Of a stretch of DNA of 46,869 bases, positions 7,722-14,786 are shown piece by piece. Each line of letters opens with the position of its first letter. Positions within the stretch are counted from its first letter, which is position 1. The notes beneath the pieces are model-generated. The model did no database searches. It had not been told where the DNA came from and worked only from the letters and a program-made list of their open reading frames with translations. Made by a program: the position numbers and the translations under genes. Origin of the DNA: Ruminobacter amylophilus (lineage in GTDB: Bacteria; Pseudomonadota; Gammaproteobacteria; Enterobacterales; Succinivibrionaceae); NCBI RefSeq assembly GCF_900115655.1, contig NZ_FOXF01000018.1:1-46869 (forward strand), given 5' to 3'.

Positions 7722-9668
7722 CTAATCCTTTTTGTAGTAGGGCGATGTGTAACCGCTGGCGGTAAGGATTAAGCCTTCAGCCCATGGCGGAGTTCTTCCC
7801 ATCTGTTCACAAAGAGCATCCAGACTTACGCGTGGATCTGCCTCGATGACCACTTCATCATGTATGTGCATAACTATGCTGCAGTTCCGTAAAGTCTTCA
7901 TGGCAAAACACAGAATGTCTCTGGCTGTTGCCTGGACGATGTTTTCCACGAACTTGGGACCGTAGGATTCGAGACGTTCCCACTTTTTGGTAGCACCGAT
8001 GCCTTCATAGGTAATGCTTTCACCGCCGAACTGGTTCATGCCGATACGAGGTTTAACGTAGGCGAGCTTTCTGCCGGAGGGCAGGGTGATAAACAGCATG
8101 CCGCTTTTGAACGAGAAAGTGATGCCGTGAGTTTCGGTGGTGGTTCTTTTATTCACTGCTTCCATAACTGCGTTATCCACAGCCCACCAGAATTTCACAA
8201 TATTTGGATTGGCGTTTCTCCAGGCGTTGACGAGGGGCTGTAACTCCTCCTCCTTAAGCCCCATCTCAAGTGCTCCCATGGCCTTTAATGCGCCCATCCC
8301 CCCGCCGTAACCAAGGGCCAGTTCCGCTATTTTCCCTTTTTGCCTCAGATGACCATTGATACCATGCTTTTCCACCGGAACCTTAAACATCTGACTGGCA
8401 CTGGCGCAATAGATATCACCGCCTTTACGGAATACCTCAGACCGCCATTTTTCACCAGCAAACCACGCAATCACTCTGGCCTCAATGGCTGAAAAGTCCG
8501 CTACATAAAAGAGCTTTCCCTTCGGAGGCACAAAGGCTGTTCTTACGAGCTGGGAGAGCGTATCCGGCACATCATCGTAGAGCATAGATACAGCGTCATA
8601 GTCTCCGGTTTTGATAAGCGCACGAGCCTGATCTAAATCGCTCATGCTGTTACGGGCAAGATTCTGCAACTGAATGATTTTGCTTGAGAACCGCCCGGTG
8701 CGATTGGCACCGTAGAAGCTGAAAAGTCCCCTGGCTCTGCCGTCGGCACATACAGCATTCTGCATAGCCTGGTACTTTCTCACTGATGACTTGGCAAGCT
8801 GCTGCCGGAGTGTCAGCACTCTGATGAGTTCCGGCGTGGCATTCTTCATAAGTTCAGCCACGGCTTTCTTATCAAGGCTTTCAGTCATAAGACCGTTATT
8901 TGCCAGCCAGTCCTTCATCTGCTGGACTGAGTTGGGATTTTCAAGCTGAGTAAATTCCCTCATGGCACTTATGAGCTCATTTCGCGAGCGTTCATCAATG
9001 GCAATCGCCTGACGTACCAATTCCATGTCGATTTTTACGCCGCGGTCGTTAATCTCCTGGTCGAGGTGGTATTCCTCCCAGACGAAGTCCGGTACCGGGA
9101 ACTTACTCAGTCTCTGCTGTATTCCCATTTCGGTTTCCACGTCCCGGATGTTGTAGTGTTTGAACATTTCCCACTTGTCGGGAGCATGGCAGGGGAGATT
9201 TCTGGTTCTGCCACTGTTTGCCTGAGTAGGGGAGCACGGCTTGCAGAAATAGCGTATAAGCTCCTTTCCTTCCGTGAGTTTCTGCTTATCGAGGCCCAGT
9301 ACCGCACCGGCTCCTTCGAGTGAAAACGGCAGTCCCAGAGTTGCCGCCCACACCATGTCGCACCGCCAGCCTTCGGGATTGAGGTAACCGGTTAGTAAGC
9401 CTAAGTCGCGCAAGTATCTGGACAGACATACACGCTCAAAGTTTGCATGCCACGCCCATTTGATGACGCTGTCATCGGTCACGGCCTTGATGATTTCCCT
9501 GGGAAGTTTTTCTCCGGAGGCGAGATCAGCAAGCTGTACCTCACCACCATCTACACTGTAGGCAAAGAGCAGAATTTCAAAATCGGGAGCCTCGCAGTAG
9601 CGGTAGACTCCGCATTTCCTTAAGTCCTCACTGCTGTATGTTTCGAGATCACAAGATAGTGTTTCCAT
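7722..9668 (-). CDS. Family A DNA polymerase with 3'-5' exonuclease, module A
   Basis: 648 residues, the usual length for phage PolA-like enzymes. The N-terminus carries DEDD exonuclease motif I (LSCDLETYS). The polymerase half has motif A DFSAIEARV with D391, motif B RQKGKIAELALGYGG, and motif C IHDEVVIE with D604 and E605. All catalytic residues are present. It copies phage DNA. It is the last gene of a minus-strand operon beginning near 12.07 kb. A diverged paralogue lies at 31203-33179. Confidence 0.95.
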   Translation of the reverse strand: METLSCDLETYSSEDLRKCGVYRYCEAPDFEILLFAYSVDGGEVQLADLASGEKLPREIIKAVTDDSVIKWAWHANFERVCLSRYLRDLGLLTGYLNPEGWRCDMVWAATLGLPFSLEGAGAVLGLDKQKLTEGKELIRYFCKPCSPTQANSGRTRNLPCHAPDKWEMFKHYNIRDVETEMGIQQRLSKFPVPDFVWEEYHLDQEINDRGVKIDMELVRQAIAIDERSRNELISAMREFTQLENPNSVQQMKDWLANNGLMTESLDKKAVAELMKNATPELIRVLTLRQQLAKSSVRKYQAMQNAVCADGRARGLFSFYGANRTGRFSSKIIQLQNLARNSMSDLDQARALIKTGDYDAVSMLYDDVPDTLSQLVRTAFVPPKGKLFYVADFSAIEARVIAWFAGEKWRSEVFRKGGDIYCASASQMFKVPVEKHGINGHLRQKGKIAELALGYGGGMGALKAMGALEMGLKEEELQPLVNAWRNANPNIVKFWWAVDNAVMEAVNKRTTTETHGITFSFKSGMLFITLPSGRKLAYVKPRIGMNQFGGESITYEGIGATKKWERLESYGPKFVENIVQATARDILCFAMKTLRNCSIVMHIHDEVVIEADPRVSLDALCEQMGRTPPWAEGLILTASGYTSPYYKKD

Positions 9669-9740
9669 AAAATTCTCCTGTCAAAAAAGGGCAGCAGACA
9701 AAACCACTACCCTTACTAAATCGTTACAAGTTATCTGGTG

Positions 9741-9875
9741 CTACCAGACACGACGCTTTCTGCGTTTCAGGAACTCGGTAAAGAGAAATCCGAGGAACTC
9801 AAACAGGATTGCTGCCACTACGCCGGTAAACAAACCGGAGCCAAAGCCCATCAGAAAGATTTCACCTGAATCCAT
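9741..9875 (-). CDS. Tiny single-span membrane protein, module A
   Basis: 44 codons starting MDSGEIFLMGF with a perfect AGGAGG four bases before the ATG. Residues about 7-35 are one hydrophobic span containing a small-residue GFGSGLFTG patch, followed by a very basic tail (KRRKRR) that should remain cytoplasmic. It fills the space between the DUF2815 and polymerase genes. Module B has two such proteins at the same position. Function unknown; candidates are a membrane anchor for the replication complex or a lysis/exclusion peptide. Confidence 0.75.
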   Translation of the reverse strand: MDSGEIFLMGFGSGLFTGVVAAILFEFLGFLFTEFLKRRKRRVW

Positions 9876-9883
9876 GATGCCTC

Positions 9884-10432
9884 CTAACCTAAAAAGTCTT
9901 CATCTTCTTCAGTGGCAAAATCGCTCTCGGCGCTCGCTCTTCCGCCTAACGGCTCACCGTCCTTAATCTTCTGCAGATTGTTAAGACCGCAGGCAATACC
10001 CTTATTGCCGTTGGCATTGAATGCATAGAAACTGATGGAGGCTCTGCCGTAACAGCCGGAGTAGACTTCAGACTTGTCGAGGATTTCATTCCTGTTGGCG
10101 TCCACCACACCGGGAGCAGTGGTAGAGTTAGCATTGACGAAATACGCATTGGCGTAAGCAGAATCATCCGGACGTTCCAAATCACCGTCACGAAGCGGAG
10201 TTCTGAGAGTGCTGAGCGCAGGTACGGACTTGGCGTTACCCTTGAGCTTGGACTGACCGTCACGGTAAGCCTCTTCAATGGCAGCCTTGATCTTGCCAAC
10301 GGTTACGGTGTCAGACTTTGGGATGATGAGAGACACACTGAACTTAGGCTTGCCGCCTTCCATAGCTTTTGGTTCCCATACGTTGGCATAGGACCATCTG
10401 GTGTTTACACCTGTAATTACTTTTGTAGCCAT
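9884..10432 (-). CDS. DUF2815 protein, probable phage single-strand DNA-binding protein
   Basis: 182 residues. Begins MATKVITGVNTRWSYANVWE and carries the family's VSLIIPKSD core, a GVVDANR segment, and an acidic C-terminal tail ending DEDFLG. The tail resembles the protein-interaction tip of SSB. DUF2815 is regarded as a phage SSB-like (OB-fold) protein. It lies 3 bases after the DUF2800 gene. The homologue is at 33588-34157. Confidence 0.88.
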   Translation of the reverse strand: MATKVITGVNTRWSYANVWEPKAMEGGKPKFSVSLIIPKSDTVTVGKIKAAIEEAYRDGQSKLKGNAKSVPALSTLRTPLRDGDLERPDDSAYANAYFVNANSTTAPGVVDANRNEILDKSEVYSGCYGRASISFYAFNANGNKGIACGLNNLQKIKDGEPLGGRASAESDFATEEDEDFLG

Positions 10433-10435
10433 AAT

Positions 10436-11563
10436 TTATTCTTCCTTAAAATCTAAAGTTGCACTTGAAACCGCCGGTCTTTTATCGCTCTCCGGTACGA
10501 GCGTTGGTTTGCCTTTCGACTTGGCAATAAGTCCTGAAAGAAGTTCGTCAAACTTTGCCTTTCCGAGAAGTTTCTGCATGGCGGTGATGCCTATGAGTTT
10601 CTTCTCGAACGGATCGAACCCTGCCTCGCATACAGCCTTGATTACCTTGTCCTCGCTGGTGAATTTTCTAACTGAACGTCCTTCCACGAGCTTCCATCCG
10701 TGCCATTCCTTACCGCCAATGGCCTGCTTCAAGGCATATTCCTTGATGTCATTTGCCCATGCGGTAAGTTCATCAACCTGGGAAAGGATCACTTCGATTT
10801 CAATGTCCTCAAGTAGATCTGGAAGTTTGAAATCATGCTTTGCCAGTAGAAGGTTGGCTTCGGCTCTGGCACGGCAGGCGTGTTTGGCTTTACAGAATCC
10901 GCACCATTCACCGGCACAGAATTTTCCTTCACCGGCAAATGCCAGAGAGGCAATAGGCTTCAGTGTGTTTTCAGCCCACTGGAGGAGTTCATCACGGGAA
11001 ATCTCCCAGGTGCTGATGTTCTCCCGGCGGGGCTGGTAGATGGTCATGCTGATCTTTTCGATGTCGTAAAGAACATCGAAGATTTCCAGCGCACCAAGGG
11101 CATAGCACTTCATCTGCGGATTGTTTTCAGCCTCGACAAGAACACCGAGACCGTGCTTGTAATCAACAATTCGGAGTGTTCCATCGGATACAATGATGCA
11201 GTCAGCCGTGCCAAATCCTTCTGGTACCCATTGCGAGAAATCAACTCTCTGCTCAATGAGCACCTTCGGATCTGAGCAGGACTTGGCAGCCTCGTTTACC
11301 AGCTCCAGAACAAAGGAGGCATAGCCGGAGGAGCATTCATCCATCTCCTCGCTGTAACGGGAAAGTTCGGGCGTAGGATCAGTAGCATCCATGCCAAGGG
11401 CTGTTTTCAGCTTGAACTCGCAGAGCTCATGGGCTTCTGTTCCTTCAGCCGCATACTCGCTGGCTCCGTCCCCGGGAAACTGCTCACAGAGGCGAACTGA
11501 CGGCGGGCACATCAGCCAGCGGTGCGATGCCGAGGCTGACAGGATTGCGTGGGAATCAGGCAT
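10436..11563 (-). CDS. DUF2800 protein, RecB/Cas4-like nuclease
   Basis: 375 residues from the ATG at 11563 (MPDSHAILSASASHRWLMCP). An upstream in-frame extension exists but overlaps the previous gene and is not conserved in module B. Motifs: IVDYKHG and nearby acidic residues of a RecB-like PD-(D/E)XK core, and a C-terminal cysteine group including CGFCKAKHAC, as in the iron-sulfur cluster of Cas4/AddB nucleases. Expected to be a DNA exonuclease for replication or recombination. It overlaps the preceding gene by 8 bases. The homologue is 34159-35298. Confidence 0.88.
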   Translation of the reverse strand: MPDSHAILSASASHRWLMCPPSVRLCEQFPGDGASEYAAEGTEAHELCEFKLKTALGMDATDPTPELSRYSEEMDECSSGYASFVLELVNEAAKSCSDPKVLIEQRVDFSQWVPEGFGTADCIIVSDGTLRIVDYKHGLGVLVEAENNPQMKCYALGALEIFDVLYDIEKISMTIYQPRRENISTWEISRDELLQWAENTLKPIASLAFAGEGKFCAGEWCGFCKAKHACRARAEANLLLAKHDFKLPDLLEDIEIEVILSQVDELTAWANDIKEYALKQAIGGKEWHGWKLVEGRSVRKFTSEDKVIKAVCEAGFDPFEKKLIGITAMQKLLGKAKFDELLSGLIAKSKGKPTLVPESDKRPAVSSATLDFKEE

Positions 11564-11927
11564 TCTTAAGTTCCTCCGCATCTTTAAGAATCGCAGCGTA
11601 GTGCTCCGGGGCAAGAGCAGAAAGCTTTGAAGCACCGTACTTTTCAAGCAGAGCCTTAACGCCTTCACGGTTCCCAGCACGGGCAATGTCAGCCAGAATT
11701 CCGCGAACATCCTCAAAGGATAATTTCGGGGTTTCCGGTTCAGCCTTTGCTGCCGGAACAACTGCATCGGTCGACGGTGCGGATTCAGTTTCCTGAGACT
11801 GGTTTTCAGTAGCAGGTGCAGAATCCTTGGCATTCAGATCTTCCAGAAAATCGGCAATGTTATTCAAAGCGACTGCCGCATGCCGCAGTGCGACGATGCT
11901 CGAAGCCATGTCTTTTGTGTTGTTCAT
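11556..11927 (-). CDS. Conserved phage protein preceding DUF2800 (sometimes misnamed Rrp5)
   Basis: 123 residues from ATG 11927, with AAGGAAA about 10 bases upstream. The N-terminus is helical, the middle a low-complexity linker rich in A, E, P and T, and the C-terminus (about 75-120) a compact helical domain beginning SFEDVRGILADIARAG. The homologue 35291-35635 shares the same layout and the FEEVRGILSDKARSG start. The C-terminal piece resembles small HeH/LEM-like DNA- or protein-binding helices. Function unknown; constant linkage to DUF2800 implies partnership with the nuclease. Confidence 0.8.
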   Translation of the reverse strand: MNNTKDMASSIVALRHAAVALNNIADFLEDLNAKDSAPATENQSQETESAPSTDAVVPAAKAEPETPKLSFEDVRGILADIARAGNREGVKALLEKYGASKLSALAPEHYAAILKDAEELKNA

Positions 11928-12072
11928 AGGTAGTATTTCCTTTCTTTGAGTTACGTAATTCAGCAAGAAGCTCAAGGTTTCTTGCCATCTTTGCGGATAC
12001 ATGAGAGATAGCCGTGAGTACGGCAATCAGCTCATGGCTTTTCCCGCGGGAATCGAAGTAAGACTTGTTCAT
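11860..12072 (-). CDS. Small phage protein at head of polymerase operon A
   Basis: 70 residues, starting MNKSYFDSRGKSHELIAVLTA behind a perfect AGGAGG. The first 40 residues are one amphipathic helical region typical of short proteins found at this position in related phages; the tail is basic. The last 68 bases overlap the following gene in another frame, so the C-terminal 22 residues may be dispensable. No counterpart is seen in module B, where the repeat array takes the space. Confidence 0.65.
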   Translation of the reverse strand: MNKSYFDSRGKSHELIAVLTAISHVSAKMARNLELLAELRNSKKGNTTYEQHKRHGFEHRRTAACGSRFE

Positions 12073-12109
12073 TTGAGAACCTCCTTAATTTGTGAAAAAA
12101 TCAGCCTTA

Positions 12110-12146
12110 CACTTACTACTGGACATGAGCGGGCGTTTTGAGCGGA
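12110..12146 (-). repeat. 37-bp exact repeat, copy 2, at head of polymerase operon A
   Basis: Identical over 37 bases to 5197-5233 and located 38 bases ahead of the first start codon of the polymerase operon. It marks the control regions of both minus-strand operons of module A. No gene lies in 12073-12242; the remainder is AT-rich and probably holds the operon promoter, though no clear -35/-10 pair was found. Confidence 0.75.
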
Positions 12147-12242
12147 AATATTTTTAAATTTTTTATTACTTGTTTATTTCGTAATCAAAACGCCTTGCTC
12201 AGGCATCGCCACTATGGGAAAAAGCCTTTATGAAAGGGGGAA

Positions 12243-12722
12243 CTACCTGTTGAGATTATGCAGCTCGGTTCGGATCTTCTTCATGTGATCTGCAAAGGTT
12301 CGCTGTTTGCGTCCCAGTGTTTCCGCAATTTTCCTGTCGGATAATCCTTCCTCCAGCAATTCAATGATGAGATCAGCCTCCGGTTCAAGTTCTCGGAATC
12401 TGGCAACCAGTAGTTTCAGCATTTGGTCGCATGCCATAAGTTCATCCATCAGCGGTTTCTCATCTGATAATTCTGTATCTGTCAGTTCATCAATAGACTC
12501 CTCATTTCCTACGGTGTGATAGGAACAGTCAGAACAGTAGCCATTACATGTCCACAGGTAGTTGGCTGGGCATCTGCATCGGCCATGTCTCTGTTCCCGC
12601 TTAATGGTTGCCCAGATTTCAGGATAGATTGCCTGGTACTGTTCCTCGGTAATCTCAACGAGCTTAACTTTCTTGGGATCGGTTGAGCTGCGAAGAGGGT
12701 AATAACGTTTTTTATTTGCCAT
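12243..12722 (-). CDS. Sigma-70 region-4-like phage regulator with cysteine cluster
   Basis: 159 residues. The C-terminus (about 100-155) is a sigma region-4-like HTH with LSDRKIAETLGRKQRTF as the recognition portion. The middle carries closely spaced cysteines (CRCPANYLWTC, then CSDCSYH), likely a zinc site. No sigma region 2 is present, so it is not a complete sigma factor. Likely controls the polymerase operon that starts 170 bases downstream. A diverged relative with the same plan is at 22063-22689, and both share a structured leader. Confidence 0.72.
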   Translation of the reverse strand: MANKKRYYPLRSSTDPKKVKLVEITEEQYQAIYPEIWATIKREQRHGRCRCPANYLWTCNGYCSDCSYHTVGNEESIDELTDTELSDEKPLMDELMACDQMLKLLVARFRELEPEADLIIELLEEGLSDRKIAETLGRKQRTFADHMKKIRTELHNLNR

Positions 12723-12745
12723 TTAGGCTTCTCCAGTTCGGAAAA

Positions 12746-12828
12746 ACCGAAGCGGAGTAGCCCTTCACGGCTCGTTGTCACTGTGTGCATTAGGTCACCT
12801 CGGGGAATACCCCGTTCGGTAGGTGACC
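12746..12828 (-). ncRNA. Structured 5' leader A of the sigma-like gene
   Basis: In the transcript, outer stem 12821-12828 pairs with 12793-12800 (8 bp) and encloses a 5-bp hairpin (12801-12805 with 12810-12814, four-base loop) plus a six-base bulge (12815-12820). That bulge is complementary to 12746-12751, just before a U-run and close to the start codon. The same plan, with different inner-stem bases, occurs at 22724-22808. This looks like a cis-regulatory RNA controlling the sigma-like gene. Confidence 0.65.
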
Positions 12829-12862
12829 AGTGGTGCATGACACTGGACGGTTAAAATAAATT

Positions 12863-12917
12863 CGCCTGTTTCAGCCATGCACTCATCAATTTGCAACTTG
12901 ATGAGCTTACGCAGGCG
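12863..12917 (-). promoter_or_regulatory. Long stem-loop upstream of leader A
   Basis: Inner stem 12882-12889 with 12898-12905 (8 bp, 8-base loop) inside an outer 6-bp stem 12863-12868 with 12912-12917. It lies directly upstream of leader A and could be a further RNA domain or a protein-binding inverted repeat. No equivalent is obvious beside leader B. Confidence 0.4.
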
Positions 12918-13011
12918 AGGTTAAAAATCTGTATCCAGATCTGAAAAGACGCAGAACACGTAACATCCAACAGCCGTGTTGCATGTTTCGTAAATAAAGC
13001 CTTTGTCTTTG

Positions 13012-13051
13012 GTAAAAAAAGCAATCCCCCTAACAAGTAGCCAGGGGGATT
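13012..13051 (-). terminator. Intrinsic terminator, minus strand
   Basis: Stem 13023-13030 with 13044-13051 (8 bp, five G-C pairs in a row), followed on the minus strand by GC and seven T (13014-13020). It would stop transcripts arriving from the right, insulating the phage regulator. From 13052 to 13546 I see no gene; short open frames there lack ribosome sites. Confidence 0.7.
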
Positions 13052-13546
13052 GGTGAAATCTGACGTTCGGTCAAGATTCATACGAAAAAAGCAGGCATCT
13101 TTTGCGGTGTCTGCTTGGATAAATACGAGTAATTATGTGATCTGGATAACAAAATTACAGAACGTGGATTTTACAGAGGAAAAGGCTTTCTTTCCATAAA
13201 ATTGTTATGAAGTAGTGTCTAATCGGCGATTATTTAGTAGGGGATGGAGCAATTTTTGTGCGTATGGTTGACAATTGTACAAAGTATGTCGCAGATTTGG
13301 TCAAGAGGTGAGCGGGGGAGTAGAATTTTTTCAGAAAATATATGCGAGATATTGATTTCTCTCAAGGTTTTATTCCTGACACATATATGCTTCGGAGAAG
13401 ATTTTGTTAGCCATTTCAAACACCAGTATTATTGCAACAATCCGAACTACAAGGTAAAGCGGAACAATCGGTGGTAAGAGCCTACTACAAACGGAAAAGA
13501 TTGAGGAATATGAGTAATTAATGTATCGTGGTATTTTCATAAGTAT

Positions 13547-13575
13547 TTGAAAAATTCATGTTTTCGTGATATGTT
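13547..13575 (+). promoter_or_regulatory. Likely promoter of the XRE/R-M operon
   Basis: TTGAAA at 13547-13552 and TATGTT at 13570-13575 with 17-base spacing, about 30 bases before the start codon. A plausible sigma-70 promoter; the XRE protein could bind nearby and repress it. Confidence 0.45.
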
Positions 13576-13605
13576 GTTTTGGTACATCGTTACGGAGGGC
13601 GTGCT

Positions 13606-13842
13606 ATGGCCGTAAGCTACAAAAAATTATTTCATATGCTGATAGACAGAAATATGACGGTTGCGGAGCTTCAGAAAAAGGCAGGATACAGCGCCAATAT
13701 TTCAACGAGGATGCGAAGGGATGAGTACGTGTCCCTTGATTCGATTGAAAGAATCTGCCTTGTGCTAGATTGTAAGGTAGACGATATTGTGGAGTTTATT
13801 CCCAGGAAAGAATGTATCAAGGAGGATAAGTGTGAACGTTAA
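13606..13842 (+). CDS. XRE-family HTH regulator (Cro/CI type)
   Basis: 78 residues, essentially one HTH domain (MAVSYKKLFHMLIDRNMTVAELQKKAGYS), ending in a charged tail. The start ATG has GGAGGG eight bases upstream. Small XRE proteins of this kind head many restriction-modification operons and time their expression. It overlaps the next gene by 11 bases, giving a coupled operon. Confidence 0.88.
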   Translation: MAVSYKKLFHMLIDRNMTVAELQKKAGYSANISTRMRRDEYVSLDSIERICLVLDCKVDDIVEFIPRKECIKEDKCER

Positions 13843-14776
13843 TGCGTCGATAGATATTTCTGAAAATGAGATACTTAAATACGGAGAATCACTATTCAAT
13901 GTTCTCCTTTGCGACAGAACAACACACCGCAATATTATTTGGGGAACGTCTGACTACGAGGAATATGGAGTAGAATACCGGGCTCAGTTCCCAATCAATA
14001 TTCATTTAATTACTGGCAAAAATAATAACATCATACAACCTCGAATTTATAAGGAAAAGACCAGTCAACTTGGGCGCACTAAATCGAAGGCTGAAGTATT
14101 TACTCCTTCATGGGTGTGCAATGAACAAAATAACCTTATTGATGCGGCATGGTTTGGCAGAGAAGGTGTTTTTAACGTTCAAACCTACAAGCATTGGACA
14201 GTAACAACGCAACCTATTGAGTTCTCAACAAGAAGAGGAAAACGTTGGACTGATTATGTGGATGCAAAGCGATTGGAAATCACATGTGGCGAAGCACCGT
14301 ACCTTGTTAGCAGGTATGATACCGTAACCGGGGAAGCAATTCCTCTCGGCAGTCGTATTGGGCTTCTTGATCGAAAAATTCGTGTTGTGTCAGAAAACGC
14401 AAATACATATGATGAGTGGATGAAATGGGTAAAAAGAGCCTTTGAAAGCATTTATGGTTTTGAGTATCAGGGGGACAATCTGCTTCTTGCTCGTGAAAAT
14501 CTGCTTTTTACATTCATTGATTATTATAGGAATAAATTTGGTAAAGATCCGTCTTGTGAAGAATTGAAGCCAATTGCCTATGTTATCTCATGGAATATCT
14601 GGCAGATGGATGGCTTAAAAAATACAGTCCCTTTTTCTACTGTTACTGAGCGATATCAGCAGATGGATATATTTGATCTTTTTGATGGGGTTGAGCCTGA
14701 ACCATGCTTTTGCAAAATTCGTGATTGGAGAATGAACCAAACGGTGACATTTAATTCGTTAGTTAATAAGAGGTGA
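13832..14776 (+). CDS. R-M-associated protein, 'restriction endonuclease subunit M'-like
   Basis: 314 residues from the GTG at 13832, preceded by GGAGG seven bases away. It contains a KAEVFTPSWVCNEQN segment, resembling the EVFTP motif just before motif I in Eco57I-type and type I adenine methylases. No NPPY or glycine-rich SAM loop is present, so it is not a full methylase. It probably partners the next gene, which supplies those motifs, perhaps as a specificity or accessory subunit. There are 10 bases between the genes. AT-rich relative to the flanking phage modules, suggesting separate origin. Confidence 0.7.
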   Translation: MNVNASIDISENEILKYGESLFNVLLCDRTTHRNIIWGTSDYEEYGVEYRAQFPINIHLITGKNNNIIQPRIYKEKTSQLGRTKSKAEVFTPSWVCNEQNNLIDAAWFGREGVFNVQTYKHWTVTTQPIEFSTRRGKRWTDYVDAKRLEITCGEAPYLVSRYDTVTGEAIPLGSRIGLLDRKIRVVSENANTYDEWMKWVKRAFESIYGFEYQGDNLLLARENLLFTFIDYYRNKFGKDPSCEELKPIAYVISWNIWQMDGLKNTVPFSTVTERYQQMDIFDLFDGVEPEPCFCKIRDWRMNQTVTFNSLVNKR

Positions 14777-14786
14777 ACCGAGCTAT

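Noticed and set aside
11564-11833. N-terminal extension of DUF2800 in module A
   Set aside because: It overlaps the upstream gene in another frame and has no counterpart in module B; the ATG at 11563 matches the family start.
12851-13081. Minus-strand ORF of 76 codons
   Set aside because: It runs through the long stem-loop and the terminator hairpin and lacks a Shine-Dalgarno.
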